Shown here: positions 9,701-17,148 of the stretch, piece by piece
Layout of the letters: each line of letters opens with the position of its first letter
Numbering within the stretch: position 1 is the first letter of the stretch
Origin: Streptomyces sp. NRRL B-1347
GTDB taxonomy: Bacteria > Actinomycetota > Actinomycetes > Streptomycetales > Streptomycetaceae
NCBI RefSeq assembly: GCF_000720325.1
Contig: NZ_JOJM01000002.1
Span: forward strand, 211,042 to 275,041
Reading direction: 5' to 3'
DNA length: 64,000 nt
The notes under the pieces: generated by a model
Told to the model about the DNA's origin: nothing
Seen by the model: only the letters and a program-made list of their open reading frames with translations
Databases searched by the model: none
Translations under genes and position numbers: made by a program

Positions 9701-10478
9701 CCCACATGACCAGGTACGCGGCGTCCCACCAGTCCCCTGACTCGGGCACGTCGGTCTGGTCGCCGAAGACCTGCGGCGAGGCGACCGGCAGGTCCGCGTA
9801 CCAGTCGTAGAAGGACAGCATGGGCGCGCCGATCAGCGACATGAAGCGGGCGCCCGCCGCGTGCGACACCATCGACATGGCGGGGATCGGCGAGAAGCCC
9901 GCGACCCGGTCGGGGCCGTACGTCTTGATCGTGTGGACGTGCGCCGCCGCGATGATCTCGATCGCCTCGTCCCAGTCCGCCCGCACCAGGCCGCCCTTGC
10001 CGCGCGCCCGCTGGTAGGCGCGCCGCCGCTCGGGGTCGCCCTGGACGTCGGCCCAGGCGAGCACCGGGTCCGTCAGGCGCTGTTTGGCCTCCCGGTACAG
10101 ATCGAGGAGCACGCCGCGCACGTACGGGTAGCGGACGCGGGTCGGCGAGTACGTGTACCAGGAGAACGCGGCGCCCCGCGGGCAGCCGCGCGGCTCGTAC
10201 TCGGGGCGGTCGGGCCCCGCCGTCGGATAGTCATTGGCCTGGGTCTCCCAGGTGATGATGCCGTCCTTGACGTACACCTTCCAGCGGCAGGAGCCGGTGC
10301 AGTTCACGCCGTGCGTGGAGTGCACGACCTTGTCGTGGCTCCAGCGGTCGCGGTAGAAGGCGTCGGCCTCGCGGCCGCCCCCGATCGTCACGCTGTGCAG
10401 GTCGGCGGAGGCCTCGCCGCGGCGCAGGAACCGGCCGGTCCGCAGCAGCGGGGCGTCGGGTTCGGTGGGAGCGGTCAC
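6798..10478 (-). CDS. narG: Respiratory nitrate reductase alpha subunit
   Basis: The 1226-residue catalytic subunit reduces nitrate to nitrite on the cytoplasmic side using bis-MGD molybdenum. The FS0 cluster region has His56, Cys60, Cys64 and Cys99 (H-x3-C-x3-C-x34-C). The motif LSFYDWYADLP contains the aspartate expected to ligate molybdenum. No twin-arginine signal is seen, which fits NarG rather than NapA. The GTG start was chosen because the family N-terminus (GRFLRRGEASADL) follows directly; its ribosome site is weak. It heads the operon and is divergent from the TDT transporter over 78 bases. Confidence 0.96.
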   Translation of the reverse strand: MTAPTEPDAPLLRTGRFLRRGEASADLHSVTIGGGREADAFYRDRWSHDKVVHSTHGVNCTGSCRWKVYVKDGIITWETQANDYPTAGPDRPEYEPRGCPRGAAFSWYTYSPTRVRYPYVRGVLLDLYREAKQRLTDPVLAWADVQGDPERRRAYQRARGKGGLVRADWDEAIEIIAAAHVHTIKTYGPDRVAGFSPIPAMSMVSHAAGARFMSLIGAPMLSFYDWYADLPVASPQVFGDQTDVPESGDWWDAAYLVMWGSNVPVTRTPDAHWMAEARYRGQKVVVVAPDYADNAKFADEWLHPHPGTDGALAMAMGHVILRECFVDRTVDFFDDYVRRFTDLPFLVTLTERQGAYVPGKFLRAADLGDTGEGAEWKTVVFDEATGGPAVPRGSLGFRWTESGKGDWNLDLGDLKPRLTLYGEDARGVEVLLPRFDTEGGAHGQGRGDVLRRGVPAIRLDGPGSPLVTTVFDLLLAQYGVGREGLGGDWPASYDDASAPGTPAWQEAHTSVPAARCTRIAREFARTAEKSRGRCMILMGAGANHWFHSETIYRAFLALLTLTGCQGRNGGGWAHYVGQEKCRPATGWATLAGAGDWSRPPRQMIGAAYWFLHTDQWRYDRFTADVLASPLGDGRFRGMTAADCLAQSARAGWMPSYPTFDRNPLDLGEGDDPVGRAVAQLASGELKFACEDPDAPENWPRVLTLWRANLLGSSAKGAEYFTKHLLGTHSSLTAEEAGPDVRPRDVTWRERAPEGKLDLLVSLDFRMTSSTLLSDVTLPAATWYEKHDLSTTDMHPFVHAFSPAVDPPWQARTDFDTFRALADRLGELAAGHLDTRRDLVATALQHDTPGETAQPGGVALDWRRGECPPVPGKTLPNLTVVERDYTAIGAKFAALGPLAERLGLPVKGIALHPDDEVEALRALNGVVREGVADGRPRLDTAVKAANTILALSGTTNGRLATQGFRTLQERTGQEMAHLAAEHEGKRISYADTQAAPVPVITSPEWSGSESGGRRYTAFTLNTEHLKPWHTLTGRQHFFLDHDWIHELGEALPVYRPPLDMHRLFGEPALGPDGTREVTVRYLTPHNKWSIHSEYQDNLFMLSLSRGGQVIWMSPADAAAIGAADNDWIEAVNRNGVVAARAVVSHRMPEGTVYMHHAQERTVGVPRTETTGRRGGIHNSLTRLLLKPTHLIGGYAQLSWAFNYLGPTGNQRDEVTVLRRRADQEVTY

Positions 10479-10492
10479 AGGCCCATCCCATG

Positions 10493-10550
10493 CCGGGGCC
10501 GCGCGTTCCGCATGGTGGCCTAGGCCAGGTGGTGACGGCTGTGGCCCCGG
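10493..10550. promoter_or_regulatory. Nested dyad in the narG / TDT transporter divergent promoter region
   Basis: A perfect palindrome TGGCCTAGGCCA (10516-10527) is flanked by CCGGGGCC (10493-10500) and its reverse complement GGCCCCGG (10543-10550), each 15 bases away. All elements share the same centre. The placement between two divergent starts suggests an operator. No regulator is known to me for this sequence. Confidence 0.4.
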
Positions 10551-10556
10551 GGTGTC

Positions 10557-11504
10557 ATGAGGGCTGTGAGACACGCGTGGCGAGACGAGGTCACTCCGGC
10601 CGCCGGGGCCTGTGTGATGGCGACCGGCATCATCTCCGTGGGCCTGCACCTGACGGGCCACGAGGTCCTCTCGAAGCTCCTGCTGGCCCTCGCGGCGCTG
10701 ATCTGGCTGCTGCTCGCGGCGGACTTCGCCGATCTCCTGGTGCGCGACCGGCCCCGCTGGACGGCGGCGGCGATCACCCCGCCCGCGCTCACGGCCGTCG
10801 CGGCGACGACCGTGCTCGGCACCCGGCTCTCCCTGCTCGGCCGGCAGGGCATGGCGATCGCCCTGCTCGTCGTCGCGGCCCTGGTGTGGCCGGTCCTGCT
10901 CCTCGCGGTGGTCCGGCACTGGCGGCGGCGCGGCATGCCGGGCGGAGTGTTCCTGGTGTGCGTGGCCACGCAGGGGCTCGCGGTCCTCGCCGCCACGCTG
11001 TGCCTGGCGGGCGAGGGCGACTGGCTGGGCGACGCCGCACTCGCCTGCTTCGGGCTCGGGCTCCTGCTGTACGGGGAGGCGCTGCCGCGCTTCGACGTCC
11101 GGCAGCTGCGGACGGGCGCGGGCGACCAGTGGGTGGCGGGCGGGGCCCTCGCGATCTCGGCGCTCGCCGGGTCCAAGCTCATGGCCGTGGAGCGGTGGGC
11201 CGGCGCGGGCCACGACGCCCTGCGGACCGTCACCTACGTCCTGCTCGGTCTCGCCCTGGCCTGGTACGCGGTCCTGCTGGCGGCCGAGGTGGCGGCGCCG
11301 CGCCCGGGCTACGACGTGCGGCGCTGGGCCACGGTGTTCCCGCTGGGCATGACGGCGGTGGCCGCGCTGTCCACGGGCCTGGTGGCGGACGTGCCGGAAC
11401 TGCGCACCCTGGGCCGGGTGCTGCTGTGGGTGGCGGTGGCGGTGTGGGCCCTGGTGTGGGTGGGCGTGGTGTGGCCTCGCCGGAAGAGCCCGTCCGGCGT
11501 TTGA
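10557..11504 (+). CDS. Tellurite-resistance/dicarboxylate transporter (TDT/SLAC1-like) membrane protein
   Basis: The 315-residue protein has about nine to ten hydrophobic helices. Its N-terminal PAAGACVMATGIISVGLH matches the family pattern of TehA/SLAC1-like channels (MATGI-[IV]-S). Such proteins move anions or C4-dicarboxylates; here the substrate is unknown. Divergence from narG suggests, without proof, an anion such as nitrate or nitrite. The last residues KSPSGV and the TGA stop fall inside a copy of a dispersed intergenic repeat (11488-11511), so the present C-terminus may be repeat-derived. Confidence 0.75.
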   Translation: MRAVRHAWRDEVTPAAGACVMATGIISVGLHLTGHEVLSKLLLALAALIWLLLAADFADLLVRDRPRWTAAAITPPALTAVAATTVLGTRLSLLGRQGMAIALLVVAALVWPVLLLAVVRHWRRRGMPGGVFLVCVATQGLAVLAATLCLAGEGDWLGDAALACFGLGLLLYGEALPRFDVRQLRTGAGDQWVAGGALAISALAGSKLMAVERWAGAGHDALRTVTYVLLGLALAWYAVLLAAEVAAPRPGYDVRRWATVFPLGMTAVAALSTGLVADVPELRTLGRVLLWVAVAVWALVWVGVVWPRRKSPSGV

Positions 11505-11511
11505 GGACGAG
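11488..11511. repeat. Dispersed intergenic repeat, copy 1 (overlaps a gene end)
   Basis: These 24 bases are the exact reverse complement of 33532-33555. They contain GTCCGGCGTTTGAGGACGAG. The copy supplies the last codons and the stop of the TDT transporter. Confidence 0.8.
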
Positions 11512-11562
11512 CCCGCGGAGCGGCGGTGAAGCGAAGTGCCCTCCCGTTCGTATGGTGACGCC

Positions 11563-11970
11563 ATGTCAGACACTGCCGCCCCGGCTCTCCTCGGCTTCGA
11601 CAACACGCTGTTGCCCGTCGGCGACCTCGACGAGGCCGTCGGGTTCTACGAGCGGGCCGGGTTCCCGGTCGCGTACCGGCTCGACGAGGCCGGGCTCGCC
11701 ATCCTCAAGGTCGGGCCCGAGACGCCCGGCCTGCTCCTGCGCGTCGAGGACGGTGCCGCGCACCGCCCGCCGCCGTGGCCCGCGCCGCGCGTCTGGGTGG
11801 AGGTGCGGGACGCCCGGGCGACGGCGGCGGCCCTCGCCGCGGCCGGGATCCCGGTGCTCGCGGAGCCGTTCGGCGTGGCCACGGGCTGGACCGTGGAGAT
11901 CGCGGACCCGTGGGGGAACGTCCTCGGCTTCACGGACTACTCCAAGCGTCCCGAGCTGGGCCGCGCCTGA
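11563..11970 (+). CDS. VOC-superfamily (glyoxalase/bleomycin-resistance-like) protein
   Basis: The 135-residue protein has the paired beta-alpha-beta-beta-beta modules of the vicinal oxygen chelate fold. It begins FDNTLLPVGDLDEAVGFYERAGFPV and ends with PWGNVLGFTDYS, the standard end of the second module. Metal ligands cannot be assigned securely by eye. The start MSDTAAP was preferred over an upstream in-frame ATG at 11536, which lies in repeat-associated sequence. Function could be a small dioxygenase, isomerase or binding protein. It stands between the TDT gene and the convergent MMPL gene. Confidence 0.8.
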   Translation: MSDTAAPALLGFDNTLLPVGDLDEAVGFYERAGFPVAYRLDEAGLAILKVGPETPGLLLRVEDGAAHRPPPWPAPRVWVEVRDARATAAALAAAGIPVLAEPFGVATGWTVEIADPWGNVLGFTDYSKRPELGRA

Positions 11971-11985
11971 CGCCGGGCACCGGTC

Positions 11986-14628
11986 TCACTGCGCGGGTCC
12001 CGTGCCCACCGCCTCCACCAGCTCCAGGTCGTACGTCAGCGGGCCGCTGCCGAGCATGATGTGCCGGGCCTTCGAGGCGTAGCCGGGGGCCGTCGCCGCG
12101 AGCAGGTACACGCCGGGGGCGGGCGCCGCGAGGACGTAGGAGCCGTCGGCCAGGGACGAGACGCGGTCGAGCTGACGGCCGCCCTTGGACAGCAGGGTCA
12201 TGGTCACGGTGTGGATGGGCTCGCCGTCGGGCGTGATGATGAAGCCGTGCACGACGGGGGCGCCGCGCCCGGGCCCGCCGGGGAGGCGGTCCGCGTCCTC
12301 GGCCGCGTACGGCTCGTACGCGTCGTACAGGTCGTACGGCATGAGGTCGCCGCGGGCCGTCAGCGGGTCCACCGCCTCGCAGGCGCCCTTGGCCGCGCAC
12401 GCCTCCGGCGACTCGCACTCGCCGCTCCTCGGCGCCGGGACCGCCGGGCCGAGGGCGGCCGCCACCAGCGCCTCCAGGTCCTCGGGCGCCGGGGGCGCGG
12501 CGTCCTCGGGCTCGACGGCGAGGTGCGGCAGGCGGCGGTCGAGCCAGGCCGGGAGCCACCAGTTGGCGCGGCCGAGCAGGTGCATGGCGGCGGGCACCAG
12601 CGCGGTGCGCAGCACGAACGCGTCGAGCGCGACGGCCGCGGCGAGGCCGATGCCCGCCGTCGCGCCCTCCAGGTCGCCGCTGAGGACGAATGCGGAGAAC
12701 ACGCAGATCATGATGAGGGCCGCGCAGTTGATGACCCGGCTGGTCTCCGCGAGGCCGACGCGCACCGCGCGGGCGTTGTCCCGGGTGTGCACCCACTCCT
12801 CGTGCATGCGGCTGACCAGGAACACCTGGTAGTCCATGGACAGGCCGAACAGCAGCGACAGCATGACGACCGGCAGGAACGCCGTGATCGGGCCCTCCTT
12901 GGCGATGCCGAGCGCCTCCGCGCCCCAGCCCCACTGGAACACCGCCACCAGCAGGCCGAAGGACGCCGCCGCCGCGACCAGGTTCATCACGGCCGCCGTC
13001 AGCGGGACGACGAGGGAGCGGAAGGCGACGAGGAGCAGCAGGAAGCCGAGCGCGACGATAGTGCCCACGAAGTACGGAAGGCGGTCCGCCGTGACCGCGG
13101 CGAAGTCCTTGAACACCGCGGTCACCCCGCCGACGTGGGCGTCCACGCCCGCCCGCGGCAGCACGTCGGCGCGCAGCCGGTCGATGAGCCGGTCCGTCTC
13201 CTCGGACTGCGGCGAGGTGGTGGGCACGACCTGGATGACGGCGGTCCCGCCGTCGGCCGACGGCGGCGCGGGGGCGACGTGCGCCACGCCCTCCGTCGCG
13301 CGGATGCGCTCCACCAGGCCCTCGGTGGCGGCCGGTTCCGCCTTCTCCACGACCACTTGGAGGGGCCCGTTGAAGCCGGGCCCGAAGCCCTCGGCGAGCA
13401 GGTCGTAGGCCTGCCGGGTGGTGCTGGACTCCTGATGGTTGCCCTGGTCGGTGGCGCCCAGGCGCAGCGCGAGGAGCGGCAGGGACAGGGCCGCCATGAC
13501 GGCGACGGCGAGCAGCGCGACGGTGCGCGGGCGCCGCTCCACGGCCGCGGCCCAGCGGGCCGCGAGCCCGGTCGGCTCCTCCGGCTCGGGCCCCGTGGCC
13601 GCGAGCCGGCGCCGCTGGCGGCGGCTGAGCACGCGGGGCCCGAGCACGCCGAGCAGCGCGGGCAGCAGCGTGACGGCGGCGAGCACGCTCAGGACGACGG
13701 TGAGGGACGCGGCGATGACCACGCCGTCCAGGAAGCGCATGTTCATCACGAGCATCCCGGCGAGCGCGACGCACACGGTGCCGCCCGCGAACAGCACGGC
13801 CCGCCCCGAGGTGTCGAGCGCCTGCGCGGCGGACTCCTCGGGGGGCAGGCCGCGCAGGATGCCCCTGCGGTGCCGGGTGACGATGAACAGCGCGTAGTCG
13901 ATGCCGACGCCGAGCCCGATCAACGTGCCGAGCAGCGGCGCCACTTCGGGCACCGCCGTGACGTGGCTGAGCAGCATCGTGGCGAGCAGCCCGGTGCCGA
14001 CGGCGAACAGGGCGGTGAGGATCGGCAGGAGCATCGCGAACAGCGAGCCGAAGGCGAGGAAGAGCACCACGGCGGCGGCCGCGATGCCGACGGCCTCCGC
14101 GGTGCCCGCGGGCGGCTCCTGGATGCGGGCGACGGCCTGGCCGCCGAGTTCGACCCGCAGGCCCGCGCGCCCGGCGCCGCGCGCGGTGTCCACGACGTCC
14201 TGGACGAGGCTCTTGGAGACCTCGTTGGCCTGCTCGGTGAAGGTGATCTGCGCGTACGCGATGTGCCCGTCGCGGCTGACTTGGGCGGCGGCCCCGGGGC
14301 CCGGCGCGTACGGGCCCGCCACCTCGCCGACGCCCTTCATCCCGGCGATCTCGGCGAGCGCGGGCTCGATCCGCTCGCGCACGGCGGCGTCCAGCGCCGA
14401 CCCCCGCGCGGTCTTCCACACCACGGTGTCCGTGTCGCCGCTGCGCTCGGGGAACGCCTTCTCCATCAGGTCGGCGGCACGTTTGGAGTCCGTGTCGTGG
14501 GCGGAGAAGACGTTCGTGTAGTCGGTGCCCGCGGAGCCGCCGACGGCTCCGAGGCCGACGAGGGCCGTCACCCACAGCGCCAGGACCACCACCCGATGCC
14601 GGTAGCACCAGCGCGCCAATGCCGCCAC
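11986..14628 (-). CDS. MMPL-family (RND) transporter with C-terminal carboxypeptidase-regulatory-like domain
   Basis: The 880-residue protein has two RND halves, each with a helix, a large extracytoplasmic domain and a five-helix bundle. Family motifs are GLGVGIDYALFIVTRHRR in the first bundle and LFGLSMDYQVFLVSRMHEE in the second, with the aspartates expected for proton coupling. After the last helix (near residue 730) comes an acidic linker and then a roughly 80-residue beta domain (HGFIITPDGEPIHTVTMTLL to PLTYDLELVE) like carboxypeptidase-regulatory or SdrD-B folds. That fusion is unusual. The GTG start at 14628 follows GAAGGGG. It is divergent from the two-component system, which may control it. 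Confidence 0.88.
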   Translation of the reverse strand: MAALARWCYRHRVVVLALWVTALVGLGAVGGSAGTDYTNVFSAHDTDSKRAADLMEKAFPERSGDTDTVVWKTARGSALDAAVRERIEPALAEIAGMKGVGEVAGPYAPGPGAAAQVSRDGHIAYAQITFTEQANEVSKSLVQDVVDTARGAGRAGLRVELGGQAVARIQEPPAGTAEAVGIAAAAVVLFLAFGSLFAMLLPILTALFAVGTGLLATMLLSHVTAVPEVAPLLGTLIGLGVGIDYALFIVTRHRRGILRGLPPEESAAQALDTSGRAVLFAGGTVCVALAGMLVMNMRFLDGVVIAASLTVVLSVLAAVTLLPALLGVLGPRVLSRRQRRRLAATGPEPEEPTGLAARWAAAVERRPRTVALLAVAVMAALSLPLLALRLGATDQGNHQESSTTRQAYDLLAEGFGPGFNGPLQVVVEKAEPAATEGLVERIRATEGVAHVAPAPPSADGGTAVIQVVPTTSPQSEETDRLIDRLRADVLPRAGVDAHVGGVTAVFKDFAAVTADRLPYFVGTIVALGFLLLLVAFRSLVVPLTAAVMNLVAAAASFGLLVAVFQWGWGAEALGIAKEGPITAFLPVVMLSLLFGLSMDYQVFLVSRMHEEWVHTRDNARAVRVGLAETSRVINCAALIMICVFSAFVLSGDLEGATAGIGLAAAVALDAFVLRTALVPAAMHLLGRANWWLPAWLDRRLPHLAVEPEDAAPPAPEDLEALVAAALGPAVPAPRSGECESPEACAAKGACEAVDPLTARGDLMPYDLYDAYEPYAAEDADRLPGGPGRGAPVVHGFIITPDGEPIHTVTMTLLSKGGRQLDRVSSLADGSYVLAAPAPGVYLLAATAPGYASKARHIMLGSGPLTYDLELVEAVGTGPAQ

Positions 14629-14712
14629 GATGTACGCCCCTTCGTCCGGGATGGTTCGGTCGCTTCGCCGGGCCGTGCCGTCCGGCCGCCGCCGCACCCG
14701 CCCCGGCGGCCC

Positions 14713-14759
14713 CTCCGCGCGGAGGACCCCAGCATCTCCGCGCGGAGGACCCCCAGCAT
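14713..14759. repeat. Tandem 23/24-base palindrome-bearing repeat between the MMPL gene and the two-component system
   Basis: Two head-to-tail copies (14713-14735 and 14736-14759) differ by one extra C. Each begins with the perfect 12-base palindrome CTCCGCGCGGAG followed by GACCCCAGCAT. They lie 85 bases upstream of the MMPL start and about 100 bases before the response regulator. Confidence 0.75.
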
Positions 14760-14860
14760 CGGCGGCACGGCGGGCCGGGGTGCGGCAAAGGCCGTGATTC
14801 TCAACCAACTCCAAACCACGGACCGGCCCCCGGTACAACGAGCGCCCCGATACTGGGGAC

Positions 14861-15598
14861 ATGAGCCACGCCGAGGGACCCCGGGGAACACCTGTCGCAG
14901 CGGCCGCCGCTCCCGATGCGGGCGGCGCCACCGTGCTCGTGGTGGAGGACGAGCCGAGCATCGCCGACGTCCTCAGCCTCACCCTGCGCTTCCACCGCTT
15001 CGACGTGATGACGGCGGGCTCCGTGCGCGAGGCCCTCGCCCTCGCCGAGCGCACCCGCCCCGACTGCGCGCTCCTCGACGTGATGCTGCCGGACGGCGAC
15101 GGCCGGGCGCTCGGGCGTGAACTGCGGGCGTGCAGGCCCGACCTGGCGCTCGTGTTCCTCACCGCACGGGACGCGCCCGCCGAGGTCATCGGCGCCCTCG
15201 GCTTCGCCGACGACTACATCACCAAGCCGTTCCACATCGACGAGGTCGTCGCCCGCATCGGCGCGGTGCTCCGCCGCACCCGCCCCGGTGACGTCCTGCC
15301 GCAGCGCCCGCCGCTGCGCTACGGCGACCTGGAGCTGGACGAGACGACGTACCTGGTGCGCAGGGACGGCCGCGAGGTGCAGCTCACGCCCACCGAGTAC
15401 GCCCTGCTGCGCTTCCTCGTCCGCAACGCGGGCCGGGTGGTGCCAAAGGAGCAACTCCTGCGCCACGTCTGGCACATCGAGCACGCGGCGGAGTCGACGG
15501 TCGTCGAGACGTACATCAGCTATCTGCGCCGCAAGCTCGACCAGGTGGGGCCGCCGCTGATCACCACCCGGCGCGGCGTGGGGTACGGACTGGCATGA
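14861..15598 (+). CDS. OmpR/PhoB-family response regulator
   Basis: The 245-residue regulator has an N-terminal receiver domain and a C-terminal winged-helix DNA-binding domain. Acidic residues of the receiver are in VVEDEPS (Asp30), the phosphoacceptor is Asp73 in LLDVMLPDGDG, and the conserved lysine is Lys122 in YITKPF. The winged helix includes LTPTEYALLRFLVRNAG and the final RRKLDQ, RRGVGYGL. Its stop overlaps the kinase start as ATGA. The divergent MMPL transporter and the tandem palindromes between them are likely targets, by position only. Confidence 0.95.
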   Translation: MSHAEGPRGTPVAAAAAPDAGGATVLVVEDEPSIADVLSLTLRFHRFDVMTAGSVREALALAERTRPDCALLDVMLPDGDGRALGRELRACRPDLALVFLTARDAPAEVIGALGFADDYITKPFHIDEVVARIGAVLRRTRPGDVLPQRPPLRYGDLELDETTYLVRRDGREVQLTPTEYALLRFLVRNAGRVVPKEQLLRHVWHIEHAAESTVVETYISYLRRKLDQVGPPLITTRRGVGYGLA

Positions 15599-17148
15599 GG
15601 AAGCGGGCCCGCACCGGCCCGCGGCGGCTCTTCGGGAACTCGCTGCGCGCCAAGCTCACGCTGGTGAACGTCGTCCTGCTCGCCCTCGGCATCACGGCCG
15701 CGACCGCCGTGAGCATCATGGGCATGAAGCACTACCTGCTGAACAACATCGACTCCGAACTGAAGAACTCGCGCACCGCGTTCGGCAGCATGCCCATCAC
15801 CCTCGGCCACCTGAAGAAGATCAGCAGCTTCAGGAAGTCGCTCATCGAGGTGACGCCGCAGGACAGGGAGGCGGGCCAACTGCCGCCCTCGTCGTCGCTG
15901 TTCGTCGCGATCGACCGCTACGGCGTGCCCGTCAGCTTCGGGTACGTCGGCGCGACGGGGCTGCAGATCCAGCTCGCCGAGGCCGCGGGGGACGCGCAGC
16001 GGTTCGCGCGGAAGTCCTCGCCGAGCGACGTGCGGCTCGACGGCGACTCGTACCGCGCCATCGGGGTGCGGATCGCCGACGGCACGGTCCTCGTCATCGC
16101 CACCTCCACGGAGGACGTGCACGCGAGCGTGCGCCAGGCGCTCCGGCTCGACCTGGCCTTCGGCGTGCTGCTGCTCGCGCTGCTGGCCATCCTGACGATG
16201 CTCTCCGCCTCCCGGCGCCTGCGGCCCCTGGAGGACATGGTCGAGACGGCGTCCGCGATCGCCGAGGGCGATCTGAAGCGGCGGATGCCGTGCAGCAGGA
16301 CCGAGGTGATGGAGACCGAGCAGCTGCGGCTCGCGCTCAACTCCATGCTCCAGCAGGTCGAGGCGGCCTTCCTGACCCGGGAGCGGAGCGCGGCCCAGCT
16401 GCGGCAGTTCGTCGCGGACGCCTCGCACGAGCTGCGCACCCCCCTGTCCGCGATCCGCGGCTACCTCCAGCTGTACGACAACGGCATGCTGACCACGCCG
16501 GAGGACCGCTCCCGCGCCTGGTGCCGCGTCAACGCCGAGACCGACCGCATGAACCACCTCGTCGAGGAGCTGCTCACCCTGGCCCGCCTGGACCAGCAGC
16601 CCGAGCTCCGGCTCCGGCCCGTCGACCTGAGCCGTCTGGTGCGGGACGCCGCCGACGACCTGCGCGCCCAGGACCCGGGCCGGCCGCTCACGGTGTGCGC
16701 GGACGGCGCGATCCTCGTCCGGGCCGACGAGCAGGGCCTGCGCAAAATCCTCGCCAATCTGCTCGCCAACGTGCGCACCCACACCCCCGCCGGGACCCCG
16801 GTGCGGCTCGGCCTCGAACGGCGGGGCGGCGTGGTGTGCCTGACCGTGGCCGACGAGGGGCCGGGGCTCGGCGAGGAGGACGCGGCCCGGGTCTTCGACC
16901 GCTTCTTCCGGGCGGGCCGCAGCGCGGGCAGCGGGCTCGGCATGGCGATCGTGCACGGCGTGGTGGCGGCCCACGCGGGCCGTGTCCAGGTCCACACGGC
17001 ACCGGGCAAGGGCCTGACGGTGGTGGTCAGCCTCCCGCGCGTGCCGTCGTCGCCCGCCGCGGCCCCGCATCCGCAGGCACCGCCGCGGCCGTCGCCGGAG
17101 CCCGCGGCCTCGCTCACGCCCGGCGCGAAGCCAGCTCCACCACCGTGA
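15595..17148 (+). CDS. Two-component sensor histidine kinase
   Basis: The 517-residue membrane kinase partners the response regulator it overlaps. One helix lies near residues 20-42, an extracytoplasmic sensor of about 140 residues follows, and a second helix lies near 185-205. Then come a HAMP segment, a HisKA domain with the phosphoacceptor His278 in DASHELRTP, and an ATPase domain with N-box NLLANVRTHTP and DEGPG and GSGLGMAIV boxes. The C-terminal 30 residues are proline/alanine-rich. Its end overlaps the convergent metallophosphoesterase by 35 bases. The signal is unknown. Confidence 0.95.
   Translation: MRKRARTGPRRLFGNSLRAKLTLVNVVLLALGITAATAVSIMGMKHYLLNNIDSELKNSRTAFGSMPITLGHLKKISSFRKSLIEVTPQDREAGQLPPSSSLFVAIDRYGVPVSFGYVGATGLQIQLAEAAGDAQRFARKSSPSDVRLDGDSYRAIGVRIADGTVLVIATSTEDVHASVRQALRLDLAFGVLLLALLAILTMLSASRRLRPLEDMVETASAIAEGDLKRRMPCSRTEVMETEQLRLALNSMLQQVEAAFLTRERSAAQLRQFVADASHELRTPLSAIRGYLQLYDNGMLTTPEDRSRAWCRVNAETDRMNHLVEELLTLARLDQQPELRLRPVDLSRLVRDAADDLRAQDPGRPLTVCADGAILVRADEQGLRKILANLLANVRTHTPAGTPVRLGLERRGGVVCLTVADEGPGLGEEDAARVFDRFFRAGRSAGSGLGMAIVHGVVAAHAGRVQVHTAPGKGLTVVVSLPRVPSSPAAAPHPQAPPRPSPEPAASLTPGAKPAPPP

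Noticed and set aside
5188..9729. A 1513-codon open frame on the minus strand across narG and narH
   Set aside because: It is NarH fused in silico to an out-of-frame reading of narG; the narG part has no family motifs and is Arg/Pro-rich, as expected for GC-biased shadows. Only the NarH part, from 6795, is real.
12061..15120. A 1019-codon plus-strand open frame antisense to the MMPL gene
   Set aside because: Composition is dominated by R, G, E and H without any domain; the minus strand encodes clear RND motifs.
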